A stretch of DNA of 64,000 bases from assembly GCF_003112695.1 (NCBI RefSeq), contig NZ_BFBP01000014.1, positions 24,686-88,685 on the forward strand. Reading direction: 5' to 3'. The translations under genes were made by a program, and so were the position numbers. The notes below the pieces were generated by a model. The model saw only the letters and a list, made by a program, of their open reading frames with translations. It was not told where the DNA came from and did not search any database. The DNA comes from Azospira sp. I13 (GTDB taxonomy: Bacteria > Pseudomonadota > Gammaproteobacteria > Burkholderiales > Rhodocyclaceae). This document shows, in pieces, positions 8,740 through 21,106 of this stretch. Position 1 is the first letter of the stretch. Every line of letters begins with the position of its first letter.

Positions 8740-10374
8740 TCATTCCCACTCGATGGTGGCGGGCGGCTTGCCGGAAACGTCGTACACCACCCGGTTGAGG
8801 CCGCGCACTTCGTTGATGATGCGATTGGAAACCTTGCCCAGCAGCTCGTAGGGCAGATGGGCCCAGTGGGCGGTCATGAAGTCACTGGTAACCACAGCGC
8901 GCAGGGCCACCACGTTTTCGTAGGTGCGGCCGTCGCCCATGACGCCCACGCTCTTCACCGGCAGGAAGACGGCAAAGGCCTGGCTGGTCAGGTCGTACCA
9001 GCTCTTGCCGATATCGGCCTCGGTGCAGGCACCGGCAGCCACGTCGCGCTCGGTGGCCAGAGTGGCACGCAGTTCGTCGATGAAAATGGCGTCGGCCCGC
9101 TGCAGCAGATGGGCAGCCTTCAGGGTGACCTCGCCCAGGATACGCACCCCCAGGCCGGGGCCGGGGAAGGGATGGCGATAGACCATCTCCCGGGGCAGGC
9201 CCAGGGCCACGCCCAGTTCCCGCACTTCGTCCTTGAACAGTTCGCGCAGGGGCTCCAGCAGCTTGAGGTGCATGTCTTCCGGCAGACCGCCCACATTGTG
9301 GTGGCTCTTGATGGTGTGGGCGCCCTTCTTGCCTTTGCCGGCGGATTCGATCACGTCCGGGTAGATGGTGCCCTGGGCCAGCCACTTGGCGGCGGAGAGC
9401 TTCTTCGATTCGGCCTGGAAGACCTCGACGAATTCCTTGCCGATGATCTTGCGCTTCTGTTCCGGATCGGAGACGCCGGCCAGCTTGCCCATGAAATCGT
9501 CCACCGCGTCCACGCGGATGACCTTGACGCCCAGGTTGCGGGCGAACATGTCCATCACCATGTCGCCTTCGTTAAGGCGCAGCAGGCCGTGGTCCACGAA
9601 AACACAGGTGAGCTGGTCGCCGATGGCCTTGTGGATCAGGGCCGCAGCCACGCTGGAGTCGACACCGCCGGAGAGGCCCAGGATCACTTCTTCCGTACCC
9701 ACCTGGGCGCGAATCGCGGCCACGGCCTCGGCAATGTAGTCGCCCATGACCCAGTCGGTACCGCAGCCGCAGACGCCGTGCACGAAGCTTTCCAGGATGG
9801 CCCGGCCCTTCAGGGTGTGGGTCACCTCCGGGTGGAACTGAACGGCGTAGAACTTGCGCTCCTCGTCGGCCATGCCGGCGATGGGACAGGAGGGGGTGGA
9901 GGCCATGAGCTTGAAGCCCGGGGGCAGTTCCATGACGGAGTCGCCGTGGCTCATCCACACCTTGAGCATGCCTTGGCCTTCTGGGGTGGTGAAGTCGGCG
10001 ATATCCTTCAGCAGGGCGGTATGGCCGTGGGCGCGGACTTCGGAATAGCCGAATTCCCGGGCCTTGCCCGCGGCTTCGGCGGTCATCACGGTGCCGCCCA
10101 GCTGCTGAGCCATGGTCTGCATGCCGTAGCAGATACCGAGGACGGGAATACCCAACTCGAACACCACCTTGGGAGCCCGGGGGGTGTCGCCCTCGGTGAC
10201 GGAGCTGGGGCCGCCGGAGAGGATGATGCCCTGGGCGCCGTAGCTGCGGATGAACTCATCCGAGACGTCGTAGGGGTGGATTTCGCAGAAAACCTTGGCC
10301 TCCCGCACCCGGCGGGCAATGAGCTGGGTGACCTGGGAACCGAAGTCGAGGATGAGGATTTTCTGGTGGGCCAT
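8740..10374 (-). CDS. guaA: GMP synthase (glutamine-hydrolysing)
   Basis: 544 residues. It converts XMP to GMP with ATP and glutamine. The N-terminal class I amidotransferase domain has the nucleophile Cys82 in GICYGMQ and the His181/Glu183 pair in QFHPEVTH. The ATP-pyrophosphatase domain carries the PP-loop SGGVDSS (235-241), and the C-terminal dimerisation domain ends with [22 protein letters not shown] sequence. A little longer than the E. coli enzyme (525). It lies downstream of guaB on the same strand, with 96 bp between them that contain a terminator-like hairpin. Confidence 0.97.
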   Translation of the reverse strand: MAHQKILILDFGSQVTQLIARRVREAKVFCEIHPYDVSDEFIRSYGAQGIILSGGPSSVTEGDTPRAPKVVFELGIPVLGICYGMQTMAQQLGGTVMTAEAAGKAREFGYSEVRAHGHTALLKDIADFTTPEGQGMLKVWMSHGDSVMELPPGFKLMASTPSCPIAGMADEERKFYAVQFHPEVTHTLKGRAILESFVHGVCGCGTDWVMGDYIAEAVAAIRAQVGTEEVILGLSGGVDSSVAAALIHKAIGDQLTCVFVDHGLLRLNEGDMVMDMFARNLGVKVIRVDAVDDFMGKLAGVSDPEQKRKIIGKEFVEVFQAESKKLSAAKWLAQGTIYPDVIESAGKGKKGAHTIKSHHNVGGLPEDMHLKLLEPLRELFKDEVRELGVALGLPREMVYRHPFPGPGLGVRILGEVTLKAAHLLQRADAIFIDELRATLATERDVAAGACTEADIGKSWYDLTSQAFAVFLPVKSVGVMGDGRTYENVVALRAVVTSDFMTAHWAHLPYELLGKVSNRIINEVRGLNRVVYDVSGKPPATIEWE

Positions 10375-10420
10375 GATGGGTCTGCTATGTAGACGATTGG
10401 ACGATGTGGTCTGAAATTAA

Positions 10421-10454
10421 AAAAGGGCGGCCTAGCTTGACACTGGCCGCCCTT
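10421..10454 (-). terminator. Intrinsic terminator/attenuator between guaB and guaA
   Basis: On the minus strand AAGGGCGGCC and GGCCGCCCTT form a 10-bp stem with a 12-nt loop, followed by TTTTTTAATTT. It sits 16 bp after the guaB stop and before guaA, so guaA expression needs read-through or its own promoter. Confidence 0.85.
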
Positions 10455-10470
10455 GCTTGGTCCCGGAGGA

Positions 10471-11931
10471 TCAGTCCTGGTGGTAGTTCGGTGCTTCCTT
10501 GGTGATCTGCACGTCATGGACGTGGGATTCACGGACGCCGGCAGCGGTGATCTCGACGAACTCGGCGGTTTCCCGCATCTGGTCAATGGTGCCGCAGCCC
10601 ACATAACCCATGGAGGCGCGCAGGCCGCCCATCAGCTGGTGGATTACGGCCAGCACGGAACCCTTGTAGGGCACGCGGCCTTCGACGCCTTCAGGCACCA
10701 GCTTGTCCACGTTGGCAGTGTTGTCCTGGAAGTAGCGATCAGAAGAACCGGCCTGCATGGCACCGAGGGAACCCATACCGCGGTAGGACTTGTAGGAACG
10801 GCCCTGGAACAGCTCCACTTCACCCGGGGCCTCTTCGGTGCCGGCGAACAGACCGCCCAGCATGACGCAGTTGGCGCCAGCCGCGATGGCCTTGGAAATA
10901 TCGCCGGAGAAGCGGATGCCGCCGTCGGCAATCATGGGCACGCCGGTGCCCTTGAGGGCTTCGGCCACATTGGTGATGGCGGTAATCTGGGGCACGCCCA
11001 CACCAGCAACGATGCGAGTGGTACAGATGGAGCCGGGGCCGATACCGACCTTGACGCCGTCGGCGCCATGATCAACCAAGGCCAGGGCGGCAGCGGCGGT
11101 GGCGATATTGCCGCCGATCACTTCGACGTGGGGGAAATTCTTCTTGACCCAGCGCACGCGGTCCAGCACGCCCTGGGAGTGGCCGTGGGCGGTGTCGACG
11201 ATCAGCACGTCCACACCGGCGGCGGCCAGCAATTCAGCCCGTTCCTCGGTACCGGCACCGACGCCGATGGCCGCACCGACACGCAGGCGGCCGGCTTCAT
11301 CCTTGTTGGCCAGGGGATGCTCGGAGGTCTTGAGGATGTCCTTGACGGTGATCAGGCCCTTCAGTTCGAAGTCGTCATTGACGACCAGCACGCGCTCAAT
11401 GCGGTGCTCGCGGATCAGTTCCTTGGCCTCCTCGATGCTGGCACCTTCTTTAACGGTAACCAGACGCTCCTTGGGGGTCATGATCTTGGTCACCGGCTGA
11501 TCCAGCTTGCCTTCGAAACGCAGATCCCGGTTGGTGACGATACCCACCACCTTCTTGCCATCCAGCACCGGCAGGCCGGAAATCTTGTGCAGACGGGTCA
11601 GGGCCACCACTTCGCCGATGGTCATGCTCGGCGTAATGGTGATCGGGTCCTTGAGGATACCGGCTTCGTGGCGCTTGACCTTGGCCACCTCAATGGCCTG
11701 GGCCTTGGGGGAGAGGTTCTTATGCACGATACCGATGCCGCCTTCCTGGGCAATCGCAATGGCCAGGCGAGCTTCGGTCACGGTATCCATGGCGGCGGAT
11801 ACCAGCGGCAGGTTCAGGGAGATGTTGCGGGTCAGCTTGGTAGCCAGACTGACGTCGCGGGGGAGGATGTTGGAGTGGGCGGGGACAAGCAGGACGTCGT
11901 CGAACGTCAAGGCCTTCTGGATAACACGCAT
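10471..11931 (-). CDS. guaB: Inosine-5'-monophosphate dehydrogenase
   Basis: 486 residues from the ATG at 11931 ([18 protein letters not shown]). A seven-residue upstream extension is open but would overlap the promoter region and is not family-like. It oxidises IMP to XMP with NAD, the committed step of guanine nucleotide synthesis. The TIM barrel is interrupted by a CBS pair at about residues 93-200. The catalytic loop [11 protein letters not shown] has Cys303, and [10 protein letters not shown] binds phosphate. It is divergent from a DUF4124 gene, with a good -10 box between them. Confidence 0.97.
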   Translation of the reverse strand: MRVIQKALTFDDVLLVPAHSNILPRDVSLATKLTRNISLNLPLVSAAMDTVTEARLAIAIAQEGGIGIVHKNLSPKAQAIEVAKVKRHEAGILKDPITITPSMTIGEVVALTRLHKISGLPVLDGKKVVGIVTNRDLRFEGKLDQPVTKIMTPKERLVTVKEGASIEEAKELIREHRIERVLVVNDDFELKGLITVKDILKTSEHPLANKDEAGRLRVGAAIGVGAGTEERAELLAAAGVDVLIVDTAHGHSQGVLDRVRWVKKNFPHVEVIGGNIATAAAALALVDHGADGVKVGIGPGSICTTRIVAGVGVPQITAITNVAEALKGTGVPMIADGGIRFSGDISKAIAAGANCVMLGGLFAGTEEAPGEVELFQGRSYKSYRGMGSLGAMQAGSSDRYFQDNTANVDKLVPEGVEGRVPYKGSVLAVIHQLMGGLRASMGYVGCGTIDQMRETAEFVEITAAGVRESHVHDVQITKEAPNYHQD

Positions 11932-11958
11932 GGCTTTGATCCGGAGTCTCAAAAACGT

Positions 11959-11964
11959 ATTATA
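11959..11964 (-). promoter_or_regulatory. -10 box of the guaB promoter
   Basis: A perfect TATAAT on the minus strand lies 28 bp upstream of the guaB start codon. The position 18 bp further upstream (TTTTCG) is a poor -35. The only spacer between guaB and the divergent gene is 66 bp, so their promoters overlap. Confidence 0.6.
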
Positions 11965-11997
11965 CGGGACTGGGTAACCCTCGAAAAGAGTCTCCGC

Positions 11998-12477
11998 ATG
12001 TCAGTCTTCAAATCCCGTCGATTTTCTGCCGCAGTCTGGTTTGCCGGTATGGCTGCGTTTGGTCTTTCCACTTCCGCTGCCATGGCCGGAGGCCTGTATA
12101 CCTGGAAAGATGAAAACGGCCTGACCGTCATGTCCGACAAACCTCCTGTTGGTAAAAACCAACAGAAGCGGGTCATCAACGTCCCCGAACCCACCTCCCC
12201 GGCGGCGCCCCCCAAGACCTTTGCCGACCGGGAAATGGAATTCCGGCGAGACCAGCAGGCACGCCAGGAAAAAGCCAAGAAGGCCGATGAAGAAAAGGCC
12301 CAGGCCGCCAAAAACAAGGAAGGCTGCGAATCCGCCCGCCGCAACCTGCAACTCTACCAATCCGGTGAACGCATCGCCCGCCGTACCGACAGCGGCGAAC
12401 GGGAATTTCTCGACGAAGATCAGCGGGCAGCCGAAGCGGCCAAGGCACAAAAGGCCGTCAACGAGTGGTGCCGCTGA
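11998..12477 (+). CDS. DUF4124-domain secreted protein
   Basis: 159 residues. A signal peptide (about 1-31, ending SAAMA) precedes a short DUF4124 module: [20 protein letters not shown], the typical small domain with a YxWxDxxGxxxxSD pattern seen in many beta- and gammaproteobacterial periplasmic proteins. The rest is a charged, Lys/Glu/Ala-rich helix (about 80-110) and a tail with two Cys ([13 protein letters not shown]). Its function is unknown; the family is thought to be cell-envelope associated. Translated from ATG 11998, divergent from guaB. A strong terminator follows 28 bp after the stop. Confidence 0.85.
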   Translation: MSVFKSRRFSAAVWFAGMAAFGLSTSAAMAGGLYTWKDENGLTVMSDKPPVGKNQQKRVINVPEPTSPAAPPKTFADREMEFRRDQQARQEKAKKADEEKAQAAKNKEGCESARRNLQLYQSGERIARRTDSGEREFLDEDQRAAEAAKAQKAVNEWCR

Positions 12478-12505
12478 ATCCTCCAACCCTCCTGTGAGCA
12501 GGCGT

Positions 12506-12533
12506 AAAAAAGGCGGCCAAGGCCGCCTTTTTT
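12506..12533. terminator. Bidirectional intrinsic terminator (DUF4124 gene / rnfH)
   Basis: AAAAAAGGCGGCC and GGCCGCCTTTTTT form a near-perfect stem with a 2-nt loop and A/T runs on both sides, between convergent genes. Confidence 0.92.
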
Positions 12534-12549
12534 CATGGACAGGGCGTTG

Positions 12550-12873
12550 TTACTCCCCGCCCCCTTCGTCCCCCGCCCCCTTCTTCATCACTTTGCCTTC
12601 GGCAGCACGCTGCTTGCGCACCTCTTTCGGGTCGGCAATGAGGGGGCGATAAATCTCCACCCGGTCCCGGTCCCGCAGCACGGCATCGGGCTTGGCCAGC
12701 TTGGCGAAGATGCCAAGCTTGTTCTTGGCCAGATCGATCTCGGGATATTTTTCCAGCAGTCCGGAAGCTTCGATAGCCTGGCGCACCGTGGCGCCCTCCT
12801 CCAGCTTGACGGCAACAAGCGCCTGTTTCTGCTGCAGGGCGTAGACCACTTCGACGTTGATTTTTTCAGCCAT
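12550..12873 (-). CDS. rnfH: RnfH-family ubiquitin-fold protein
   Basis: 107 residues from ATG 12873 ([17 protein letters not shown]). The RnfH/RatB signature is present: an initial beta strand with a YAxxxxQ motif, [13 protein letters not shown], then [25 protein letters not shown], typical of this beta-grasp family. It is usually encoded beside ratA, as here, where the two genes overlap by 8 bp. The biochemical role is unknown; a link to Rnf complexes is by name only. The acidic, Gly-rich tail ([11 protein letters not shown]) is variable. Confidence 0.88.
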   Translation of the reverse strand: MAEKINVEVVYALQQKQALVAVKLEEGATVRQAIEASGLLEKYPEIDLAKNKLGIFAKLAKPDAVLRDRDRVEIYRPLIADPKEVRKQRAAEGKVMKKGAGDEGGGE

Positions 12874-13297
12874 AGATTTGGGCCGCACGTTTGACGAAAG
12901 CGTCCACGAACGTATTGGCAATGTGGTTGAAGACGGGGCCGATGACTTTTTCAAATAGCTTGCTGGAGAATTCGTAGCTCAGGGTGAATTCGATCTTGCA
13001 GGCTTTTTCAGCCAGGGGCTTGAAGTGCCAGCGCCCTTCGAGACGACGAAAAGGCCCGTCCACCAGACGAATATTCATCCACGACGGCACTTCCTTGTCA
13101 TTTTCGGTCGTGAAATGGGATTTGACGCTGTGGTAATTGATGAACAGGGTAGCCGCCGTCTTCTTGGCATCACGAAATTTCAGTTCCGTGGAACTGCACC
13201 AAGGGAGGAACTGCGGGTAATCCTCGACCCTATCCACCAGATCGAACATCTGCTGGGCCGAAAACTCGATCAAGACTGATTTTTCCACCAGAGCCAT
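12866..13297 (-). CDS. ratA: RatA/Coq10-type START-domain protein
   Basis: 143 residues, full length for the family. The SRPBCC/START fold is recognisable: [31 protein letters not shown], then [26 protein letters not shown] at the C-terminus. E. coli RatA was reported to affect ribosome association, and the eukaryotic Coq10 homologue binds ubiquinone; which role applies here cannot be read from sequence. It overlaps rnfH by 8 bp, the conserved ratA-rnfH pairing. The usual divergent smpB is not present here. Confidence 0.92.
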   Translation of the reverse strand: MALVEKSVLIEFSAQQMFDLVDRVEDYPQFLPWCSSTELKFRDAKKTAATLFINYHSVKSHFTTENDKEVPSWMNIRLVDGPFRRLEGRWHFKPLAEKACKIEFTLSYEFSSKLFEKVIGPVFNHIANTFVDAFVKRAAQIYG

Positions 13298-13365
13298 GGG
13301 CGGCCAACTTCCAAAATCCTTGCGGGAGGGGCGATTCTAACAAAAGCACGCCCGGACTGCGGTGC

Positions 13366-13725
13366 CTAACGGGCCGTCTTTTCCGGCTTCGCCAGCGTCT
13401 TGCCGGGTCTGGGCAGGGGCAAGGGTGGCACATCGTCGGCCGACTTCTCGGGGGGGCGCTCGGGCAATTGCAGGAAGACCTCATCCTGACGAATCATGCC
13501 CAGTTCAAAGCGGGCCCGTTCCTCGATGGCGTCATAGCCTTGCTTCAAATCCCGTACTTCGGCGTCAAGGCCGCCGTTGCGCACTTCCAGCTTGCGGTTG
13601 GCTTCCTTCTGCTGCTGCAACTGCCGGTCCACATCCCAGACTTTCAGCCAGCCGCCTTTACCCAGCCACAAGGGGTATTGGAGGAAGGCAATCAGGGAGA
13701 GGAGTCCGATGGTCAGCCAGCGCAT
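13366..13725 (-). CDS. ftsB: Cell division protein FtsB
   Basis: 119 residues from ATG 13725 ([22 protein letters not shown]). One N-terminal membrane helix is followed by a short FtsB signature ([29 protein letters not shown]) that forms the periplasmic leucine-zipper coiled coil pairing with FtsL, and then [17 protein letters not shown]. The proline-rich tail (about 90-119) is variable. It acts in the FtsQLB divisome complex. Position just downstream of eno is the common proteobacterial arrangement, although a terminator-like hairpin lies between them. Confidence 0.9.
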   Translation of the reverse strand: MRWLTIGLLSLIAFLQYPLWLGKGGWLKVWDVDRQLQQQKEANRKLEVRNGGLDAEVRDLKQGYDAIEERARFELGMIRQDEVFLQLPERPPEKSADDVPPLPLPRPGKTLAKPEKTAR

Positions 13726-13742
13726 GGGGAGACAGGGGCAGA

Positions 13743-13777
13743 TAATAAAAGGGCCGGGAGTTTCGACTTCCCGGCCC
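13743..13777 (-). terminator. Intrinsic terminator after eno
   Basis: On the minus strand GGGCCGGGA pairs with TCCCGGCCC (9 bp, 9-nt loop), followed by TTTTATTATC. It follows the eno stop by about 20 bp and precedes ftsB, so ftsB needs read-through or a local promoter. Confidence 0.85.
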
Positions 13778-13795
13778 ACATTGCCTTTTGCAGCC

Positions 13796-15416
<1,621 letters not shown>

Positions 15417-15424
15417 GACGGGGC

Positions 15425-15718
15425 TCAGAGTTTCACGTCAGAGAAGAGCAACATGCCAATCTCTTCCCAGCGCCGCACGATACCGGCGTGGACATCGTTC
15501 TCGTAATAGGCCTGGAGGGCGCTGGCAGTTTCAAATTCAGCGTAGACGGCATAATCCCAGGCCTGGGGATCCGGGGTGATGTTTGGGCCATGCTTCCAGG
15601 TGACGATGCCCGGCACCACCTTGGGCAACTGGTCCAGTTCGCTGAGCAGGGCCAGCACCCGGGGATCGTTGGTGGCGATGCCCGGCTTGGTCTTGAACAG
15701 GACGACGTGGGCCAGCAT
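15425..15718 (-). CDS. Dabb (stress-responsive alpha/beta barrel) domain protein
   Basis: 97 residues: [13 protein letters not shown], a central WKHGPN, DYAVYAEFETASALQAYYENDVHAGIV. This is the full Dabb domain, which forms dimers of ferredoxin-like folds. Its start overlaps the kdsA stop by one base (TGATG), implying translational coupling with kdsA. No catalytic function is established for most members; a small-ligand or aldehyde-binding role is possible but not supported here. Confidence 0.9.
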   Translation of the reverse strand: MLAHVVLFKTKPGIATNDPRVLALLSELDQLPKVVPGIVTWKHGPNITPDPQAWDYAVYAEFETASALQAYYENDVHAGIVRRWEEIGMLLFSDVKL

Positions 15719-16557
15719 CAGAGGCTCTGCTCTTCCAGGGGGCCAGCCTTCACCAGGCGGTCGATATCCACCAGCACCTTGAGCAACGAGGCCATGCGGT
15801 CCAGGGGCCAGGCATTGGGGCCGTCGGACATGGCACAGGCTGGGTTCGGATGGGTTTCCATGAATAGGCCAGCCACGCCCACGGCCACGGCAGCCCGGGC
15901 CAGCACCGGCACGAACTCGCGCTGGCCGCCGGATGCCGTACCCTGCCCGCCGGGCAGCTGCACGCTGTGGGTGGCGTCGAACACCACCGGGCAGGCGGTG
16001 TCGCGCATGATGGCCAGGGAGCGCATGTCCGAGACCAGATTATTGTAGCCAAAGGAAGCACCGCGCTCGCAGACCATGATGGTGTCGGCACCGCCATTGG
16101 CTTCCTTGGCCTTGTCCACCACGTTCTTCATGTCGCCGGGGGCCAGAAACTGGCCCTTTTTGATGTTCACCGGCTTGCCGGAAGCGGCCACGGCGTGGAT
16201 GAAATCCGTCTGGCGGCAAAGGAAGGCCGGGGTCTGCAGCACGTCCACCACGGCGGCCACTTCCGGCACTTCGGCTTCGGTGTGCACATCGGTCAGCACC
16301 GGCACGCCAATCTGCTGGCGCACGGTTTCCAGGATCTTCAGACCGGCATCCAGCCCCAGGCCGCGGAAGCTCTTGCCGGAGCTGCGGTTGGCCTTGTCGT
16401 AGGAAGCTTTGAAGATGTAGGGGATGCCCAACTGGCCGCAGACTTCCTTCAACTGGCCGGCCACGTCCAGGCACAGCTGCTCGGACTCGGCGACGCAGGG
16501 GCCGGCGATGAGGAAGATGGGCTGGTCGAGGCCGACCTCGAAGTCACACAGTTTCAT
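15718..16557 (-). CDS. kdsA: 3-deoxy-D-manno-octulosonate 8-phosphate (KDO-8P) synthase
   Basis: 279 residues. Condenses arabinose-5-phosphate with phosphoenolpyruvate to make KDO-8P for lipopolysaccharide, confirming a Gram-negative host. Motifs: [51 protein letters not shown], and the C-terminal HTVQLPGG-type VQLPGGQ and ETHPNP. The start lies 10 bp after the pyrG stop, the usual pyrG-kdsA operon. Confidence 0.97.
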   Translation of the reverse strand: MKLCDFEVGLDQPIFLIAGPCVAESEQLCLDVAGQLKEVCGQLGIPYIFKASYDKANRSSGKSFRGLGLDAGLKILETVRQQIGVPVLTDVHTEAEVPEVAAVVDVLQTPAFLCRQTDFIHAVAASGKPVNIKKGQFLAPGDMKNVVDKAKEANGGADTIMVCERGASFGYNNLVSDMRSLAIMRDTACPVVFDATHSVQLPGGQGTASGGQREFVPVLARAAVAVGVAGLFMETHPNPACAMSDGPNAWPLDRMASLLKVLVDIDRLVKAGPLEEQSL

Positions 16558-16567
16558 GCACGAACCT

Positions 16568-18274
<1,707 letters not shown>

Positions 18275-18369
18275 TCATGCGGAAAACGGCGGGGAACGCA
18301 CGGGTATCCGGGCAAATAAGGGCGAGCCCGGACAAAACCGCCGCCTCGCCCTCCCCGCCCGGCCCGGTC

Positions 18370-19152
18370 TCAGCGGGCCGTCCAGGCGCCATCCATGGGC
18401 AAGGCCGCCCCGGTCATGCCGGCGCCGGCCGGAGAGCAGAGAAAGAGAACGAACGCCGCCAGGTCGTCGGCCTCCAGGAAGCGCTTGTTGGGCTGGGCCG
18501 CCAGGATGACATCGCGAATCACCTGCTCTTCCGGCAGCTGGTGCACCTGGGCCTGAGCCGCCACCTGCTTTTCCACCAGGGGCGTGCGCACATAGCCAGG
18601 GCAGACGGCGTTACAGGTGATGCCGGTCTCCGCCACCTCCAGGGCCACCGCCTTGGATAGCCCCACCACCGCATGCTTGCTGGCCGTGTAAGGCGCCTTG
18701 AAGGGCGAGGCCACCAGGCCATGGGCCGAGGCGATATTGACGATACGTCCCCAGTTGCGCGCCTTCATGCCCGGCAGCACGGCCTTGGTGGCATGGAAGA
18801 CGGAGGAGAGGTTGATGGCAATGAGTTGATCCCACTTTTCTTCGGGAAACTGATCCACCGGCGCCACATGTTGGATACCGGCGTTGTTCACCAGAATATC
18901 CACCCCACCCAGCTGTTCCTTGGTGGCCGCCACCAGGGCGCGCACCGAGGCCGGGTCGGCCAGGTCGGCGGAGGTATAGGCCACCGGCACCCCGAACTCG
19001 GCCGCCAGCGATGCCCGCAAATCTTCTGCCTCGGCGGCCGGGCGGGAGCCGTTGAGCATGACGGCCGCACCGGAGCGGGCCAGGGCCCGGGCTACGGCCA
19101 GGCCGATGCCGGAGGTGGAGCCGGTGACGAGGGCGACTTTTCCGTTGAGCAT
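18370..19152 (-). CDS. bdhA: 3-hydroxybutyrate dehydrogenase (SDR family)
   Basis: 260 residues from ATG 19152. A second ATG six bases upstream (19158) directly abuts the strong GAAGGAG, leaving no spacer, so 19152 with a 6-nt spacer is the likelier start. It is a classical short-chain dehydrogenase: TGSTSGIG cofactor loop, NNAG, Ser in NIASAHG, and YxxxK in YTASKHA. The sequence around KAPYTASKHAVVG and ending in MDGAWTAR is typical of D-3-hydroxybutyrate dehydrogenases, which interconvert 3-hydroxybutyrate and acetoacetate with NAD in polyhydroxybutyrate use. The acetoacetyl-CoA synthetase in this window would act on its product. Confidence 0.88.
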   Translation of the reverse strand: MLNGKVALVTGSTSGIGLAVARALARSGAAVMLNGSRPAAEAEDLRASLAAEFGVPVAYTSADLADPASVRALVAATKEQLGGVDILVNNAGIQHVAPVDQFPEEKWDQLIAINLSSVFHATKAVLPGMKARNWGRIVNIASAHGLVASPFKAPYTASKHAVVGLSKAVALEVAETGITCNAVCPGYVRTPLVEKQVAAQAQVHQLPEEQVIRDVILAAQPNKRFLEADDLAAFVLFLCSPAGAGMTGAALPMDGAWTAR

Positions 19153-19191
19153 GGACATCTCCTTCAGGGGAAATCAGGATCAGGGCCGAAT

Positions 19192-19227
19192 TTCAGCCGA
19201 TTCAGTCGATTCAGCTAAATCAGGCCA
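19192..19227. repeat. Degenerate 9-bp tandem repeat upstream of bdhA
   Basis: Four consecutive 9-mers: TTCAGCCGA, TTCAGTCGA, TTCAGCTAA, ATCAGGCCA. They lie 40-75 bp upstream of the bdhA start in the 217-bp gap between bdhA and the hydrolase gene. Could be a repeated protein site or simply a short slippage array. Confidence 0.5.
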
Positions 19228-19369
19228 TGGCAACCCATTCGCATCACACCTGGCGGCAAGGCGCGCCAGGTAAGGACGCTGGGGCTGATGGCCGGGAAAC
19301 GGGCGTCTTTACAGCCTCTCCAGGCAGACATCTTGCGGATCGCCATCTGGTGCGCCTGCCAGGGCAAGG

Positions 19370-19912
19370 TTAGCGGATGAATTCCCGGCTAACGGCCCGG
19401 AACAAATCGGTACCAGCCCGGTGCAGCCACTCAAAGGCCACCATCTCCCGGGAGACAATGACGCAACCCGCCTGGCGCAAGCGCTCCAGGGCCAGGGCCT
19501 TATCTTCCGGGCGGCGCGAACCGACAGCCTCGGCGACAACGAAAACCTCCTTGCCACGACCCAGCAGGTCCAGGGCCGTCTGCAAGACGCAGACATGGGT
19601 TTCGGTGCCGGTAATCACCACCTGGCGGCGGGCAAACGCCGGTTCGTTCTCCAGGCAGCCATCGGCCACGGCGGAAAAGTGGATCTTCTCAACGACTTCT
19701 TCCGGCGCCAGTTTGTCCGCCAGGGCCGGCACCAGGGGCCCCAGCCCCTTGGGGTACTGCACCGTGGCCAGTACCGGTACGGTCAGGCGACGGGCCACTT
19801 CCACCAGCCACAGATTGTGGGCGGTCACCGCCGCAGTGTCGTGGATGGCGGGTGCCAGGCGTTCCTGGATATCGATCACCAGCAACAGGGATTGGTCGGC
19901 CTTGATCAGCAT
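19370..19912 (-). CDS. Isochorismatase-family cysteine hydrolase
   Basis: 180 residues from ATG 19912 (GGAG with a short spacer upstream). The family triad is visible: Asp14 in LLLVIDIQERL, Lys in EEVVEKIHFSAV, and Cys in ITGTETHVCVLQTALDLL. Members of this group cleave amides such as nicotinamide or are YcaC-like hydrolases of unknown substrate. There is no signal peptide. It lies 49 bp from the end of mnmH, same strand. Specific substrate not assignable from sequence. Confidence 0.85.
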   Translation of the reverse strand: MLIKADQSLLLVIDIQERLAPAIHDTAAVTAHNLWLVEVARRLTVPVLATVQYPKGLGPLVPALADKLAPEEVVEKIHFSAVADGCLENEPAFARRQVVITGTETHVCVLQTALDLLGRGKEVFVVAEAVGSRRPEDKALALERLRQAGCVIVSREMVAFEWLHRAGTDLFRAVSREFIR

Positions 19913-19961
19913 AGGGTCTCCGCAGGTTGCGATGGAAGGGATGACGCGGCCGACCAGCCTA

Positions 19962-21017
19962 TCACGCCCCGGCGGCCGAGCGCAGCCGCTGCGCCAGCCG
20001 GAGGATGGCCGCATCACTCAGATCGTCCGTCAGGAACGGGGAATGGGGGCGACGGCCCTGGTAGTTCTGCCCCTGGGAGCGGTGATAGTGGGGATCGTAG
20101 TGCTTTTCCAGCAATGCCTGCACCAGGGTGGCCCAATCCCCCTGCTGCGCCAGCGCCTGCCAATGGGCAACGTTTTCCCGTCCTTGCAAGGCCTTCAGGC
20201 TTTCCAGGCGTTCGATCAGCCAGGCCGGATCATTCAGAAAGTAGTCGTAATCCCGCAGCAGAAAGGCCACCCGGGCTTCCTGGGTGGCCGCCACTTCCAG
20301 GCACTCACCGCCCCGAATGGCCAGCAGCAGGCTATCCGGCAGATGCAGGCGGCCAATCTTGCGGCTCTCGGCCTCGACAAAGACGGGATGGGCCGCTTCA
20401 AAGCCGGCCAGGGCCTGCCACAGCTGGGTCTCGAAGCCCTTCTGGGCCGGCTGGGGCTCCCCGGGCAGGACCCCGAGGACCGACCCCTTGTGGGCCGCCA
20501 GGGTTTCCAGATCCAGCACCTGGGCGCCCTGTCGGGCCAGGGCCTGGAGGATGCGGGTCTTGCCGCTGCCGGTGGCGCCGCAGATGACGCGGTAGGAAAA
20601 GCGGGGCGCCAGGGCGTCGATCTGTTCCATGACGTGCTGGCGGAAGGCCTTGTAGCCCCCGTCCAGCTTGTCCGCCTTCCAGCCGATCTGGCGGAAGATG
20701 ATCTGCATCGCGCCGCTGCGCTGGCCACCGCGCCAGCAATAGATGAGAGGGCGCCATTCCTTGGGCCGGTCATGGAAGCGCTCCTGCAGGTGGCGGGCGA
20801 TGTTGATGGAAATCAGGGCCGCCCCCACCTTCTTGGCCTCGAAAGGGGAAACCTGCTTGTACAGGGTGCCGACGGTGATCCGCTCCTCGTTGGACAGCAC
20901 CGGGCAGTTGATGGCCCCGGGCACATGGTCCTCGGCAAATTCGGCGGGAGTGCGGACATCGATGATCTCATCGTATTCCGCCAGTTGGGCGACGCTGGCA
21001 AGGCCGGACTGTTTCAT
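19962..21017 (-). CDS. mnmH: tRNA 2-selenouridine synthase
   Basis: 351 residues from ATG 21017 (MKQSGLASVAQL); an upstream TTG is open but lacks support. The N-terminal rhodanese domain carries the active Cys94 in PLIYCWRGGQRSG, and a P-loop domain has GATGSGKT at 147-154. MnmH (SelU/YbbB) replaces sulfur with selenium at the wobble uridine of Lys, Glu and Gln tRNAs, probably through a geranylated intermediate, using selenophosphate. It is divergent from selD, the selenophosphate synthase, across about 89 bp, so donor and user are encoded back to back. Confidence 0.95.
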   Translation of the reverse strand: MKQSGLASVAQLAEYDEIIDVRTPAEFAEDHVPGAINCPVLSNEERITVGTLYKQVSPFEAKKVGAALISINIARHLQERFHDRPKEWRPLIYCWRGGQRSGAMQIIFRQIGWKADKLDGGYKAFRQHVMEQIDALAPRFSYRVICGATGSGKTRILQALARQGAQVLDLETLAAHKGSVLGVLPGEPQPAQKGFETQLWQALAGFEAAHPVFVEAESRKIGRLHLPDSLLLAIRGGECLEVAATQEARVAFLLRDYDYFLNDPAWLIERLESLKALQGRENVAHWQALAQQGDWATLVQALLEKHYDPHYHRSQGQNYQGRRPHSPFLTDDLSDAAILRLAQRLRSAAGA

Positions 21018-21106
21018 GGTCGGGGGTGGCAATTTTCGCAAAGAGGCGCCATTCTAGCGCCCTTCCCTGCCCTCCCTCTTTTTCCCGCCCCTGCGGCGGC
21101 AAAGCC

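Noticed and set aside
8632..10392. 586-codon + strand frame antisense to guaA
   Set aside because: Same artefact; it also runs through the bidirectional terminator at 8683.
10453..11997. Long + strand frame antisense to guaB, in frame with the DUF4124 gene
   Set aside because: It is the mirror of guaB codon bias in GC-rich DNA; guaB is a clear full-length family match and the DUF4124 protein begins with its own signal peptide at 11998.
12866..13297. Toxin-antitoxin module from the ratA-rnfH pair
   Set aside because: Although named as a toxin in some annotations, RatA/Coq10 proteins and RnfH are housekeeping conserved neighbours; there is no antitoxin feature.
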